Of a stretch of DNA of 23,457 nt, positions 9,501 through 21,200 are shown piece after piece; the stretch's first letter is position 1, and each line of letters begins with the position of its first letter. The stretch covers positions 1 to 23,457 of the forward strand of contig JAQGAU010000825.1 of the NCBI GenBank assembly GCA_034698045.1, read 5' to 3'. The notes under the pieces were generated by a model, which was not told where the DNA came from, made no database searches, and saw nothing but the letters and a program-made list of their open reading frames with translations. Position numbers and translations under genes: made by a program. The stretch is from Paramacrobiotus richtersi (Eukaryota > Tardigrada > Eutardigrada > Parachela > Macrobiotidae).

Positions 9501-10259
9501 CGCGAAATCAGAAGAATCGTGCATTCTTCCGAAGAATGCACGAAGAATTTCTTCGGCGTAGAAGCAGCTGGTATGGGAAAAACAGACGCCACTCAAACCG
9601 CGAAAACAATACGGCGCCAACCTGAACTCACGAGCCTTTCACGAATATGAGAAAACATCTTTGGAGAAATGTTCTGCGAATACTTTTTTAGGAATTAAAT
9701 TTTTTTATGTGTTTGGTTACAGTAAGATAAAAATTCAAAGGCCACATGTCTGACTTGCAAGTCTCTGACACTTTTTCCTACCAGAGCCTCCAATGAAAAC
9801 TATCCACTTTCCATTGATCAAATTTCGCGTAGCCACGGTATTGTAGCAGGCAAAATGCTTCCCGGTGACTTTCTTGTCATGCAAGCGGAGACTTCGCGCT
9901 ACGGGATCAAAGAGACGAGTTGTCTCACTTGGCGCAGGCAGTTCATCCTTCATAACCATCGCAGGGATCTTGAAACGATATTTCTCGCGGGCAGCTGCAA
10001 AAAGAAACAGTAAACACGCGTACTTGTCAGATACGAGTGCACATCACCCAGCGCTACAAGGTGAACAGCTTCTTCGTGGCAAACTTCATTCACAAACGAA
10101 AAAATGAGTTCACGAACAGCATACTTCCGTAAGTAACCCATTTGACTAACGAGGCTTACGCAATTCGGCAGGCTGCTTTTCAGATGCCAAGGTCTGGCCC
10201 AAGGACGCTGGCAGCGGACGCACGTCGTTTTCGCTGTTTCGACTCTTTGGTTCTTCCAT
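6541..10259 (-). CDS. PCED1: PCED1-like PC-esterase domain protein (SGNH hydrolase fold), 11 exons
   Basis: Proposed exons on the minus strand: 10259-10160, 9994-9782, 9025-8844, 8751-8621, 8528-8334, 8173-7963, 7891-7749, 7664-7109, 6995-6873, 6789-6727, 6672-6541. All are GT-AG, all phases agree, 682 aa. The family (PCED1A/B, formerly FAM113) is an animal group of the GDSL/SGNH superfamily, predicted to act on acylated or modified glycans or lipids; the reaction is not established. Visible motifs: block I IGGS with Ser104, RAMYRDLV (107-114), KGEISFEHDQL (132-142), EEVRNF (160-165), PDVVFANSCLWDLSRYG with Asn201, and DGTHW with Asp345 and His348, the expected catalytic pair. The usual GDS of block I is GGS here. 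The tail after residue 400 is low-complexity and basic, then proline-rich (GPPPPPG), as in PCED1 proteins. A 22-residue unit is repeated at 533-576. No signal peptide or membrane span is seen. The start at 10259 gives a plausible polar N-terminus; start context is unproven. Confidence 0.85.
7112..7243 (-). repeat. Two tandem 66-bp coding repeats in PCED1 exon 8
   Basis: Residues 533-554 and 555-576 are two copies of a 22-residue unit, each following the pattern QW.EA..HWN....QL. The DNA copies remain alignable (for example GGTTCCAATG/TGTTCCAATG on the plus strand), so this is a recent in-frame duplication in the low-complexity tail. It ends one residue before the exon 8 donor. Confidence 0.75.
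9518..9542. repeat. 25-bp near-perfect palindrome in PCED1 intron 2
   Basis: Arms CGTGCATTCTTC (9518-9529) and GAAGAATGCACG (9531-9542) are exact reverse complements around one central base. The GAA..TTC blocks recall heat-shock-element pentamers (nGAAn units), but the arrangement is not a clean array. It lies in the longest intron of the gene (9026-9781), where an enhancer or foldback remnant could sit. Confidence 0.7.
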
Positions 10260-11351
10260 ATTCCGCTGGAGTTCAAAAGGTACTTGTTAGTACACCGTAA
10301 AAACAGACGACAGACCAAACAATAACACTGCGATGCCTGGAACTACTTGAATGAGGCAATCGTCGTCCAGGCATAATCGAACCTGGGGCTGGATTCCAGA
10401 CTACGGAAAGCTGCAAACGATTAATAAACGTAACCGCCGCCAGTTGGTGGACTGCCTGATAGACATACGAAGTTTTGTAAACAATTTGTATGTGGCCAGT
10501 TAGAAAAAAACCTTTATGTCTGAGACTAGATTCGGACGAGCGAGTACAACCAGAGATATTGGAAGTACTTATCCAGTATGGTACAACCGGCGGCAATTTT
10601 TTTTGTCCAGACACTACAGGGCCTTCGTTTATTTGCTCGCGTTCTCACGAAAATAAAACTAGTTGCCGGTGCCGTAAAATAAGTCTCGAAATTGTTACGA
10701 AGCTGAATGCAGCAGAAATAAAAAATTTGTGATGGGGTGTGATTTTGCATTTTTTAAAATTCGAACAATCTTACTGCACTCCCTTATTACTATAACCGAA
10801 AATGTTCTAGTTTCTTTGTGCGTGCTATTAGTCGGAAACAGGAAAGTGTCTCGTCACGCTACAACCAAGTGAACCAACCCAGTGGCCAGGCCGTAGTAAA
10901 CAAAGAGCATTTCCATTTCGCTCCGCCCACGGCTCTTTCCAAGCGAAATTTTTGATCAGTTTAATCAAATCACTTTAATGACAATTTTTTCATTTAACCT
11001 GCTCAGCAGTGCTGTTAAATTAATGTGTGATTGTTTGTAAACAATATGAACACCAATTTAATGATTATTTTCAAGTGTTTTAGAGCACTAAACCCGTAAA
11101 TCTTCCTTTTTGTGAATTTTGTCTGTTAGTGTTGACTTTTCGTTCTTTTCCGAAAATATTCAACAGGTTGCCAAGCTCTTTGTGTGCAGATTTGTCTCCC
11201 TTTTCCGTTATCGAAACGCCTTCCTGTATTCTGTGGATTTATTTGATCTCTTCCTGAATGGTACACAGCAAGAATGCTGCAAGAACTATTTCCATGATAT
11301 CAGCATGATCTCCATGTGAAACGCTGAAAACCGATCTTCCCCGCGGACACC
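10260..11351. other. Divergent spacer between PCED1-like and ANKLE2-like genes
   Basis: About 1.1 kb between two genes transcribed away from each other, so it should hold both promoters. No TATA box can be assigned with confidence. Stretches around 10850-10950 (GCTCCGCCCA, then CTTTCCAAGC) and just before the start (TTTCCATGATATCA, 11290-11303) have counterparts upstream of the second ANKLE2 copy (17860-17890 and 18138-18151), showing that the duplicated segment includes 5' flank. The open frames at 10490-10732 and 10526-10750 overlap on opposite strands and have no recognisable motif. Confidence 0.5.
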
Positions 11352-14300
11352 ATGGACCGCCGTGAGGAACTCCTCGCCCGCTACCACAATCTCACTCGGA
11401 CCCGACCATGCCCCCCTTCATCGGGATCCAGATCCCCGATACCACCGAGACCTCCCCCCTGGTCCTCCAGGTCCTCCCCAGCCCCCAGGACCTCCTCTCC
11501 ATCTCCCCGGCCCCCCGTTTCAAGCACTTCAACAACTACCACGATGCCGTGTTGTTCTCGCAGTTCCGCCTCCCGGTGGCGGTGGACGGGAGTATGCGAC
11601 GGGCGTTGGAACCCAAGAGTCCCTTTCCCAATCCCTCCAGTGAGGAGAGGGCGCGGTTCGTGAAGGCGCTGGGCAAGGGGGATTGTGCCGATGTCCGGCG
11701 GTTGGTGTGGGGGAATCCGCGGGTGTTGATTACGACGGACGATGGACCGCAGTGTTTTAAAGGCACCTGGAGGCAGACAGCCCCCTGCATATGGCTGTGC
11801 AGGCGGAAAATTTTGAATTATTCTGGTAAGTGTCATTGTCAATTTTTTGGAATGAAAATATTTTCGTTCAATCAGTGTCGACTAAAACAAAATTTTTTAA
11901 CATTTCAGATATTTTTTATAATTTTTTCTTATTTTATATTTTATGTATTTTTTTATATTTACTATATTTGTATATTCTTCATTTTTGGAGTGCATTATTT
12001 TGTGGGGTAGAGAAATCAGAAATGCGAACCGGTAATTTGATTGCCATTTCTTATTTACATTGTCAGTACCGGACTAGCAGTAGGCCAGTAGCCAGAAGCG
12101 ATTATTGATTATGACTATTAAATATTTAGCTGCGAATATGTGGTTTTTTATGTAAAAACAATTTTAATAAGTTTCTTTGCTGTGAATTAAATTGCTGAAA
12201 GTATTGTGTGGCCTCTTGGAGTTTTCCACTTTAACTCCGTATCTGATAGTTCGTGACTGCGTGGCTTCATGTGCAGGTTTTATTTCTCAAACCAAACGTT
12301 GACTGATTCATTTTATTTGATCTCTTTCCATTAGCATCCATGTGTTTTGTATTTCACCAATAATTGTTTTTCGTAATTTACTTTTGCGCACCAGCTTGAA
12401 TGTCCGGACACGGCACTTGTACAGTCTGCATAGCGAATGTGTTGATATACAGTTCAGAACAGTTAAAATTTTTGAAACGAGAAAATTATGCAGAATGAAA
12501 GAAAAATATTGATGTTCGGAAAAATATTCGTCTGAATTTGCCGGTGAAATTTGAATATATGTTTGGAAATTGGAGGCATCATTAAGAATTTAAGCCCTTG
12601 TACTACGACTGCGTCAAGTGTACTCGTATACAAGTACAGTACAATATCAATATGCACGTAAACATCATACAAGCTCCGCAAATATTTCCGAAAAAATATC
12701 ATAAAAAGGATAATATATACAAATATTATTTTGTGGTATTATGATTATTGTGGAAGAGGCGAAATTATTGTAGACGACTTTGAAATTGTGGTGTTTGGCA
12801 TTTCGCTGACTCGTTCTGATTTGAAACTCAGTTTACAACAGTTGATAATAAGATGCAGTAAAGCGTAAGAAATAGGTGAATTTATTATAACATATATATT
12901 TACTTAAATTTATTCTGAGCAGTATTCCTAGCCTAATTTCCATTCTGATTGTTTAGTACGATAATGGAAATTATCGAATGCCCAGCACTCATCCAAGCCA
13001 CCCGGATGACGCAATATGAAAATCTCGCGGAGCGCGGCACTGCGCTGGTCAGGGGTTTTCTGAATAATCGCAACAAGAAACACGAGACGGTGTTGGACTG
13101 TGCGGTGGCCTATGGATCACTGGAGATGGTGGACTTTCTCACGCTCCATCCCTTGTGCGATCTGACTGTCTCCGGACGCTCGGAAGCGGAGAACCGCGCA
13201 CTGGCCGGTAGCAGGAAGAATGATGCGGATGTGGAGGAGATTGTGCGCATTCTCAACGGGCGATGGTGAGTGGGTGCCGTGGGCGTGGTCTGAGGTTTTA
13301 TAAGAATTTATAATAAGAATGATTACACATTTAATTGTCAGCAGTACAATATAACGATAAATCGGTGGTGATTACACAGCTTGCTATATTAAATGTTATA
13401 TATGAATGTTATTATAAATATTATATTAATTATATGAATGAAATTATACGGGTATATGGTTAAATTATATGAAACTCGAACGGGCTGTAGTGGGTAAAAT
13501 GTTTTTTTTTTGAATTGTAAATTTTGAATTGTTTTCAAACTGTAGCTTGAACAACTGCACAAAAATTAATACCATAGACTGAAAAGTTTGTCGTTGTTTT
13601 GTTTAATGTTCGTTATCGGATTTTAATCGTTTGAGTTTAATGCAGTTTCACACCAACTGTGATTTCTGACACTCCGAACAATCAATGAAGAAAAAAACTG
13701 ACTGGCAATTTGATTGAGGTGCAATGCTTATTTCGTAGTATGTTATGAAAAGTATGTTGTGAAGATATTATTTAAATTTAATTGTCATTGCTATTACGTC
13801 TTTTATTGCGTGAACTGGTGCAATCGGATGAACTGTATCTTCGAAGGATCCCATAATTCGATTACCTGTTTGGATTTGTTGTCATTATAGTTTCCGAATT
13901 TTGCAGGCTCTCTGCTTTTAACAACAATAATATACGGTCGTGAATTCTGGTGATAATTCATTATCGTAATCGTATTATACACTCGGTGAAGTCGTAGGGT
14001 GTGGCTTAATCTTCGGCAGTACTGGTGCAGTCTGTCACTGTTTTAACGATCAGTTAGTCAGAAATTTCCGATGAACATGTTTTTGGATAAAGCGTTAACT
14101 GCCGCTAGCTGTCCATGAAGATTTTCAAAAAAATTTACTGGTTGAAACGGAAAATCGACGCTGTGATCAAAATCGTATACAACATGACAGAATGGACGTA
14201 CGGAGTCTTTTAGCCACTTCACTACAATTTTTAATGCTTTTTTTGCTGAATTCTTACGCTGGATCTTCTGCGTCACAGTCAGTATGATTAACATTCTTGT

Positions 14301-16075
14301 TTTATTTTTGGGATCAATTAGTTTGTTTCACCACTAGCAAGAACAGGAACAGTTTTTATTTCTTAATATTTCAACGCTTTGGTAAATCGGTAGATTTGAC
14401 GCGGTAGTTGTAACTCGTAATGAAGCATACTTTGCCGTAAAATTTGATCCTTTGATTGACTGGTTATTCGATCATTCCGTTGTCGATAACGCGTCAACAC
14501 ATACCTCGCGAAATTTGTATAATATTTGTATAATAATTTGTATAATATTTGTAAATTATATAATATCGCGGATTTTGTATAATATCGCGAAACTTCTAAA
14601 ATGAGCGTAAACATGCATAAAAATGGGCGTCCATGATAGGTACGTTCCGAGTTTCAGCCAGTCGGAAGTGTTCGACCGTGGCACTCTGGGCGATCCCCTC
14701 TCCGTGGACAAGATGCGCGAGGCCCTGGAAGAGGGTCTGGTGCAGGGGTTTTTCGGTCCGGCCACACTGGAACAGTGCCAAGAATTCCGGGCGCGAACGA
14801 AGGAGATGTGTGAAACACGCCGGAAATTCATGAATACAGTGGGTGATAGGCCGATGAATTCCACGGCACCACAACAACGACTGGAATGTCAGATAACGGA
14901 GGCCGATTGCCGGCATGTGGCCGAGGAGATGGGCGGTCCGTGGAAGGAGTATTGGGGATTTTTGGAGTGTTTTGTTAGTCTTCGGTCCAATGCCGGGCTG
15001 GCCAAGTTGGACAAGTATCTTGCACAGAAGGATCCTGGTAGGTGGTGTTTGTAATTAGCGCTGTAATTGATAATAGTAGTTGCCTTGTACAAGATGACAG
15101 TGCTGACAAGTATCAGTAAATATTCATTGTAACGTATGACTAAAGTATCTAAAAACTTGGCGTTGTCCAGCGGCAGATGAATTTCGCATTCTCTCCATCG
15201 CAATAGGCGGGCATCCAGATATCGTTTTTTAAGAATTAAGTTGTTTTTTTGAAACTTTTGTTTATTCGTATTTCAAAAGAAACTGGAATCTCTACCATTA
15301 ACAACAACAAAAAGTACTTTGTCCAGTCATATGCTTGATGGTTGGAATGAACGCTGAGTTAGAACAGGTGGAGAATTATCCTTTCTACCCGTTACACTAC
15401 GATTTTCTCGGTGAATGTTATGAGTGCTAAAATCCAGGCTGAGCGGTTTACCTGGTTCCGTGATACAAAAAGTTTTAATCAGTGGTTTCTGCATCCTAGT
15501 AGCACATGTAGCACTTATGGAAACTTGACCTACGTAGCGTGAACCATTGTTTTCGTATTTGCGTTGTATTTCGCCTGTTTCTATGAAAGTTCGTTGCTCC
15601 TTTTCCAGATGCAGCTGAATCTCGCGTTTTCGCCCCACCACCAACCATCTTCAACCGTCTAGAGCAGATCGAAATCCTCTCCCTACACTACACCCGGAAT
15701 TCCCCCTTTCCGCCATCCTCCACGAATGACAAAGAGGAAGACGTACTCAGTATAGCTCCCGCGAATTCCGGGCCCTCGGAAATCGACATCTTTTCTCGTT
15801 GCGCCCGCTTGCGCAGTATTCTTGGTGGTGCAGAGCCCGGTTCCGTTGATGATGAATTATGGAACATGCTGCAGGGCTGTGAAATTCCTTGTGATCTCTG
15901 GTATGTGCGCGGCTGGATGGGAATCATGCAGCAGCGGAATCCGATAGTCTTGGAAAAGACTGAAGCTGCATCGGAGTGTCTTCAGTCGGAAAGCGCCGGA
16001 AAGGTAATTTCAGATTTATTGGAGAGTCTTGGGCATCTGGCGCTGTTCTCTTCATCGGACCACAGTGTGCCATGA
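11352..16075 (+). pseudogene. ANKLE2: ANKLE2-like copy A, frame-disrupted
   Basis: Upstream tandem copy of the ANKLE2-like gene. Exons by homology with copy B: 11352-11825, 12957-13265, 14640-15037 and 15609 to a stop at 16073-16075. Splice sites and phases of the last three are conserved and their frames are open. Exon 1 is broken relative to copy B: a net +5 length change about 35-75 nt after the start codon, then +2 in a C run near 11780. From the conserved ATG (11352) translation leaves frame and stops at 11663. From the next ATG (11408) the family frame is recovered (FIGIQIP, RFKHF) but is lost again at the second change, and splicing on to exon 2 then meets a stop. The last exon has a net -1 change near residue LEKTE+30, truncating the C-terminus; family sequence (LCNNN.LW) continues in another frame to about 16260. 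Translation from ATG 12964 in exon 2 could still give a shortened protein. Both exon 1 changes touch C homopolymers, so sequence error is an alternative to decay. Confidence 0.7.
14505..14590. repeat. AT-rich short tandem repeat in copy A intron 2
   Basis: Units close to TTTGTATAATA recur about five times between two GCGAAA blocks, 50-135 bases upstream of the exon 3 acceptor. Simple-sequence expansion is the likely cause. Copy B has no counterpart before its own acceptor. Confidence 0.5.
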
Positions 16076-18231
16076 ATCTGGTAGGCTGCGCCCGTTGTGC
16101 AACAACAATGATCTGTGGGATGATTTTTACTGCAAAAAACTGTACTCGAACCGAAACAACTGGAATTACCGCTGGGTGGGAGAAGGAAACGACTCCATTC
16201 GACGAGATGCCAATCGGCTGCTTACCGACTGGAACTTGGTTCCCGTGCAATCTTACCGGCAGCTGTATTCGCAGTTACCTCGTCGATTCCGCAGATTATC
16301 GCAGGAATTAGTGATAATAATCATGTACGTCCGTCTATAGTGATATTCTGCCCTTGGTCTGCGCAAAGGGTCGAATTATTGGGACATGTAGTATGGCGGC
16401 TGGCCGCGAAAACTGCGGCCAACATGAAGCAAGTAGCTGGTTTTGTTATATGCCTGGGTTGGTCCGATTGGGATGGAAGACATGTGGGCTGTGGATGGTG
16501 TGTGTATGGGCTGATGGACCGGACAAAGAACGGTGGGATTTCGTTCTCTATGGCTTCCATACGCACTAAATTTCTAGCCACAATGGATACCGTTAATGGT
16601 GCCAGAGTATTCGCCGTTAATACTTGTTATCGATATAAACATCACATGCAGTCAATCCCAACTCCTGTGGTGATTTCCTCTGGCCTGCCTCTGCCCTTGG
16701 GTCCTTTCAAAGGGACATCTAGAGCGCATGGAAATGAACCGATCAAGGTGTGAAGTACCTTTCACAAAGAACAGTGTTACGTGTTAAACTTCTGCGTTTC
16801 ATCTTGGGAGGAGTGTCAGTTGTAACGACTTTCCGCAAGATTTGTTATGCGCTGTAAATGGTTTGTGTTCTTTGGGATTTTGATGTTTCAGAGTGTACTC
16901 GCATCCAAAGATATGATTTCATACCGGCGCAGTGTGCTGTTTCTAAGTCGCCTGTAATAATGTTAATTGCGTATTTTTCAGACAGAGTATGCTACTACGC
17001 CTACGACACCAGAACTTGGGCGGGATAAAAATGACCGGTTATCTAACAGTGCCCATTTGAAAGGATAGCTTTCAAATTCCCCATCGATCGTGCGTTGGAA
17101 CAGTAGCAGGATGTAGACTTCTCGGGACTCTGCACCAGATGGGAGCATTCTGCGCGTGGCGCGGTGGACCGTTTTCAGGATTTCCGCTCCTAATTCGGGC
17201 GTCAGCTTGTTGGGAAGTTATTGTATTGTGTTCTGCCTGGGCAGCATTCATTTTGTGGGTTTATTTTTAAAAGGGGCAAGTGACGACTTGTTCCGTGGTT
17301 CTCACTGATCTCTCAGCTTTCGTGATTGTACTGAGTTATGCCATACGTAACCTTGATTTTTGTAATTTGGTTTGTAACAAGTAAAGTGCTCCGGTAGGCC
17401 TGGGAAATATTTCGTTTGAGAAGCGGTTTAGTGTTCTTTGACAGATCATAACATCAAAACTACCGCAGATCATTGTGTTGTTTATTTACCACTTTATTAT
17501 TTACGGATCAATGTTCATGCTCAGCTATGCAATGTAAACCTGCACCGTGCAGATCCGGCTGTGATAAAAGGATCACAAACTGCAGTGGCTGGCTCATGAA
17601 CAATGGAAAATTTCGTACTTTTTTGTACTGTAAAGGAAAAAAGTGGCTCGTCACGCTGATTTTATCCGGTGGCGCCAGTTGTATTTACAAGGCTTCCTTC
17701 ACAAATTCAGTTTTTAGCTGACGGTTCGCCAATAATGCCAGGAGTTTCAGTTTGATAGTATGGACTTAGTTACTGTATCAACTCGGAGTGGCGAATATGA
17801 TTTTAACAGTAGACAATGGATTTGGCGGTGCCAGTTTGGACAAATCAGAGAAACACTTTCTAATTGCTCCGCCCATACGTCTTCCAAGCTAATGTTGCTG
17901 TTAACCAGGTTCCTGCCCTATCATGATCTACGAAGTCTGAATGATATTTTCGGCTTTTTGCTGTAAAAGTACTAGCTGCTGACAGCTTAAATTTTACGAG
18001 GACATATTTCTGTCACTTCTGCTTGAATTCTTTATTTCTGCGCTAATGTATCCTCCTATCGAAACATAAGATTCCCCTAGACGCTGGATTGTACAGTAGT
18101 CAGTAATGACTAAAGAATGATGCAATGACACGGACCATTTCCATGATATCATCGTGAAAAGTTATTTCACAGTTACTACAAGTAACAAATCGTCGTTTTC
18201 CAATTTCCCAAGCATCTCCTCCGCAGACACA
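16076..18231. other. Spacer between the two ANKLE2-like copies
   Basis: The first ~200 bases still align, out of frame, with the end of copy B. Beyond that come possible distal exons of copy A (16652-16747 and 16982-17068, listed separately) and two overlapping open frames at 16340-16753 and 16354-16569, neither with known motifs. From about 17640 there are scattered matches to the 5' flank of copy A (10850-11300). No RNA gene or mobile element was recognised. Confidence 0.4.
16652..17068 (+). CDS. Possible distal exons of ANKLE2-like copy A
   Basis: Two open segments, 16652-16747 (after CATGCAG, ending ATCAAG|GTGTGA) and 16982-17068 (after the strong acceptor TATTTTTCAG, ending TAG), join in phase 0. 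They would encode a Pro/Ser/Thr-rich tail (SIPTPVVISSGLPLPLG, then TEYATTPTTPELGRDKNDR). A phase-0 donor GGAAAG|GTAATT at 16003 in copy A exon 4 could feed into them and so bypass the frameshift. Vertebrate ANKLE2 also ends in a Pro/Ser-rich region, but I see no specific homology. This is inference from splice signals and open frames only; a separate small gene or chance is as likely. Confidence 0.25.
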
Positions 18232-21200
18232 ATGGACCGCCGCGAGGAACTCCTCGCGCTCTACCGCGCCGTCACCCCGGAACATCCCCCTTTCTTCGGG
18301 ATCCAGATTCCCGGGACAACCAAAACCTCTCCCCTGGTGCTCCAGGCCCTCCCCGGCCCCAAGGATCTCCTGTGTCTCTCGTCCGCCACCCGTTTCAAGC
18401 GCTTCAAGAACTACAACGATGCCGTGTTGTTTTCGCATTTCCAGCTGCCGGTGGCGGTAGACGGGAGTGTGCGACGGGCGCTGGAACCCAAGAGTCCCTT
18501 TCCCACTCCCTCCGGTGCGGTGAGGAAGCTGTTCCGGGAGGCGCTGGGCAAGCCGGACTGTGCCGAGGTTCGGCGACTGGTGTGGAGGAATCCACGGGTG
18601 TTGATTACGTGGGATGATGCGCCGCAGTGTTTCAAGGGGACCTGGCGGCAGACGGCCCTGCATGTGGCTGTTCAGGCCGAGAATTACGAGTTGTTTTGGT
18701 ACGTGCGAGGTTTTTGATGATGGAAATATCTTTACTGAATTATCGTCCAGAAGATCAATACTTCTATGCTAAAACAGAACTGTCCCTGATTTTTTAATAT
18801 TTTTTTCTAAATGTTTGACTCATGCATGATTACGATCATTATTCATTATCATTGTATTGGTAAGTGGTAACCATCTGAAACGTGCAGAGTTATTAGCGGA
18901 TTTCGGAACTGACATTGCGTTCTGACTTGTAAAATAGTTGATGCTCCAATCTTCTTCGTACAGTGGTTAAACTAACTAAACATCTCCTCGTGGCATTATA
19001 CCTCGGACCCTCTAATCTGAACTTGTTTTGTTTCTTCAGCACGATAATGGAACTCATCGAGTGTCCAGCACTCATGCAAGCCACCCGTACAACGCAGTTT
19101 GAGGATCTCGCGGAGCGCGGTAATGCGCTGGTGCGGAGTTTTCTGAATAATCGCAACACGAAACACGAGTCGGTACTGGACAAAGCTGTGGCTTATGGAT
19201 CGGTGGAGATGGTGGACTTTCTCACGCTCCATCCCCTGTGTGATCTGACCGTCTCCGGACGCTCCGAAGCGGAGAACCGCGCGCTGGCCGGCAGCAAGTG
19301 GGAGTGGAAGGGTGCACGGATGGAGGAGATTGTGCGCATGCTCAACGGGCGCTGGTGAGTGGGCGTGGTCCAATGAGTAAACGGTTTTGTTATGAGTAAT
19401 AATTGGACGTGACACATATTTTTTAATAATATTATTTCTTAATTTAATTATTTTTAATTTAGTTGTAATTTAATATTGATTTTTTTAATTCCACATTTTT
19501 CTCATTTGAATTTGTGTTTGCCGTTTATTATTATTGGTAATAATTAGATGTGACACATTTACAATCGTCAGGAGTATTATGGCAATAAACTGTTGAATAA
19601 TATTTGTCAATGTAATTATGTTGAATTTACTTTAATTTACTATTGGATTTTTAATTTTGCATTTGTTTTCATATGGATTTGCGTATATTCGCCGTATATT
19701 ATTGGTAATAATCAGACGTGACACAGTTTGCAATCGTCAGGAGTATCATGACAAAAAACTGCTGGATAAAATTTTTTAATTTAATTATTGTCAGTTTAGT
19801 TTTAATTTAATATTTATGTTTTTAGATTTTAGATTTTTTTCATTTGAATCTGTGTTTGCCGTATATTATTGGTAATAACTGAACGCGACAAGTTCCGCAT
19901 TCGTGTAAATTTACACAGACGCAAATTTAAGCGCAGTCGAAGTCGTAGACTAGTGGCTGCATCGCGGCAACCACTACTGCCAAGTTGCCAACTTGTTAAC
20001 GATCAATTAGTCAAAAATTTTCAAAGGCCCTCTGTTTGTTAAGGTGTTTTTTACACCTAGTTGTTCGTCAAGAGTTTCCGGAAACTCCTGTTAGTGGTAA
20101 TTTAGTACTAGTTGTTTTTTTTATAACTTTAATTGTTTCCAAGCAGTCCACTTATTTCTCGATAACTAGTTGTCATATTTTTACAAATGGAATCATGCAT
20201 ATACAGAATAAGTCTTAACTGGCTCCTCTACGCTACAGTGGTTTATAATATTATGATTATTATCATGATGATTCACTTATGTTGGTTTATTTGGTTTAAT
20301 GCTTTTTTATTGATTTTTGTTTGTGTGAATGAGGACAAAAATGCGTGCCCCATCGTAGGTACGTTCCGAGTTTCAGCCAGTCGGACGTGTTTGACCGGCG
20401 CACCCTGGGTGATCCCCTCTCCGTTGACAAGATGCGCGAGGCGCTGCAAGAGGGCCTGGTACAGGGGTTTTTCGGGCCGGCCACACTCGAACAGTGCAAA
20501 GAATTCCGGGCGCGAATCAAGTCCAAGTGGGAAATAGGGAGTAAATTCCTGGATGATGCGGGGGATAAGCCGATGGAATTGCCAGGACGATTCGAGTGTC
20601 AGATCACGGAGGCCGATTGCCGGCAGGTGGCCGAGGAGATGGGCGGTCCGTGGAAGGAGTACTGGGGATTTTTGAGATGTTTTGTCAATATTCGGTCCGA
20701 TGGCGGACTGGCCAAGATGGATATGTATCTCGCGGTGGAGCGTACTCGTAGGTGGTTTTTTTTATTGATGATGATGAATATTACTTTTTTTCTGTATTGC
20801 TAATGTAATTTAGTACAAGCGCTGTCTGTCAAGTTAACATACTTGTGTAGGTGCTGATAAAGCGCATGATAAAAGGAAATTCATTGTCTTCGAATTATTA
20901 TTTAGTAATCATCATTTCGGTAATTCTAATTTCCCGCCGACTTTCATGTTGCTGTTTCGTATGACTAGTGGCCATAACACTACGATTTCTCGGTGAATAC
21001 GGTAATTTATCGTCTCGTTCGAGTTATCTGCATCTGCCATCTGGTGCAAAAAACCTGTCAGATTCTTTGACTGACATCGCAAGGGACAGTCGAAGGAAAT
21101 CTTAATACACGAAAACCGGACTCAATTGTTGTAGTGTTTCTCTTGATGGTTGTTTTGTATGTTGCAGATCCCATGAAATCTCCCTGTTTCGCGTCACCTC

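Noticed and set aside
11352..11663. 103-codon Pro/Ser-rich plus-strand frame from the conserved ATG of ANKLE2 copy A
   Set aside because: After the first ~15 codons it is the ANKLE2 exon 1 read in a shifted frame; its Pro/Ser/Arg bias comes from the C-rich coding sequence.
16004..16013. GTAATTTCAG in copy A exon 4 looking like a 10-nt intron
   Set aside because: Far too short to be spliced. The first six bases may be a donor for a longer intron, reported separately.
16340..16753. 137-codon plus-strand frame with an overlapping Cys-rich 71-codon frame
   Set aside because: No ATG in a good context, no known motif and two frames open at once. Only its last 96 bases were kept as a weak exon candidate.
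18100..18663. 187-codon minus-strand frame opposite ANKLE2 copy B exon 1
   Set aside because: Antisense shadow of a GC-rich exon. The same kind of shadow occurs at 11381-11842 opposite copy A, and neither has a recognisable domain.
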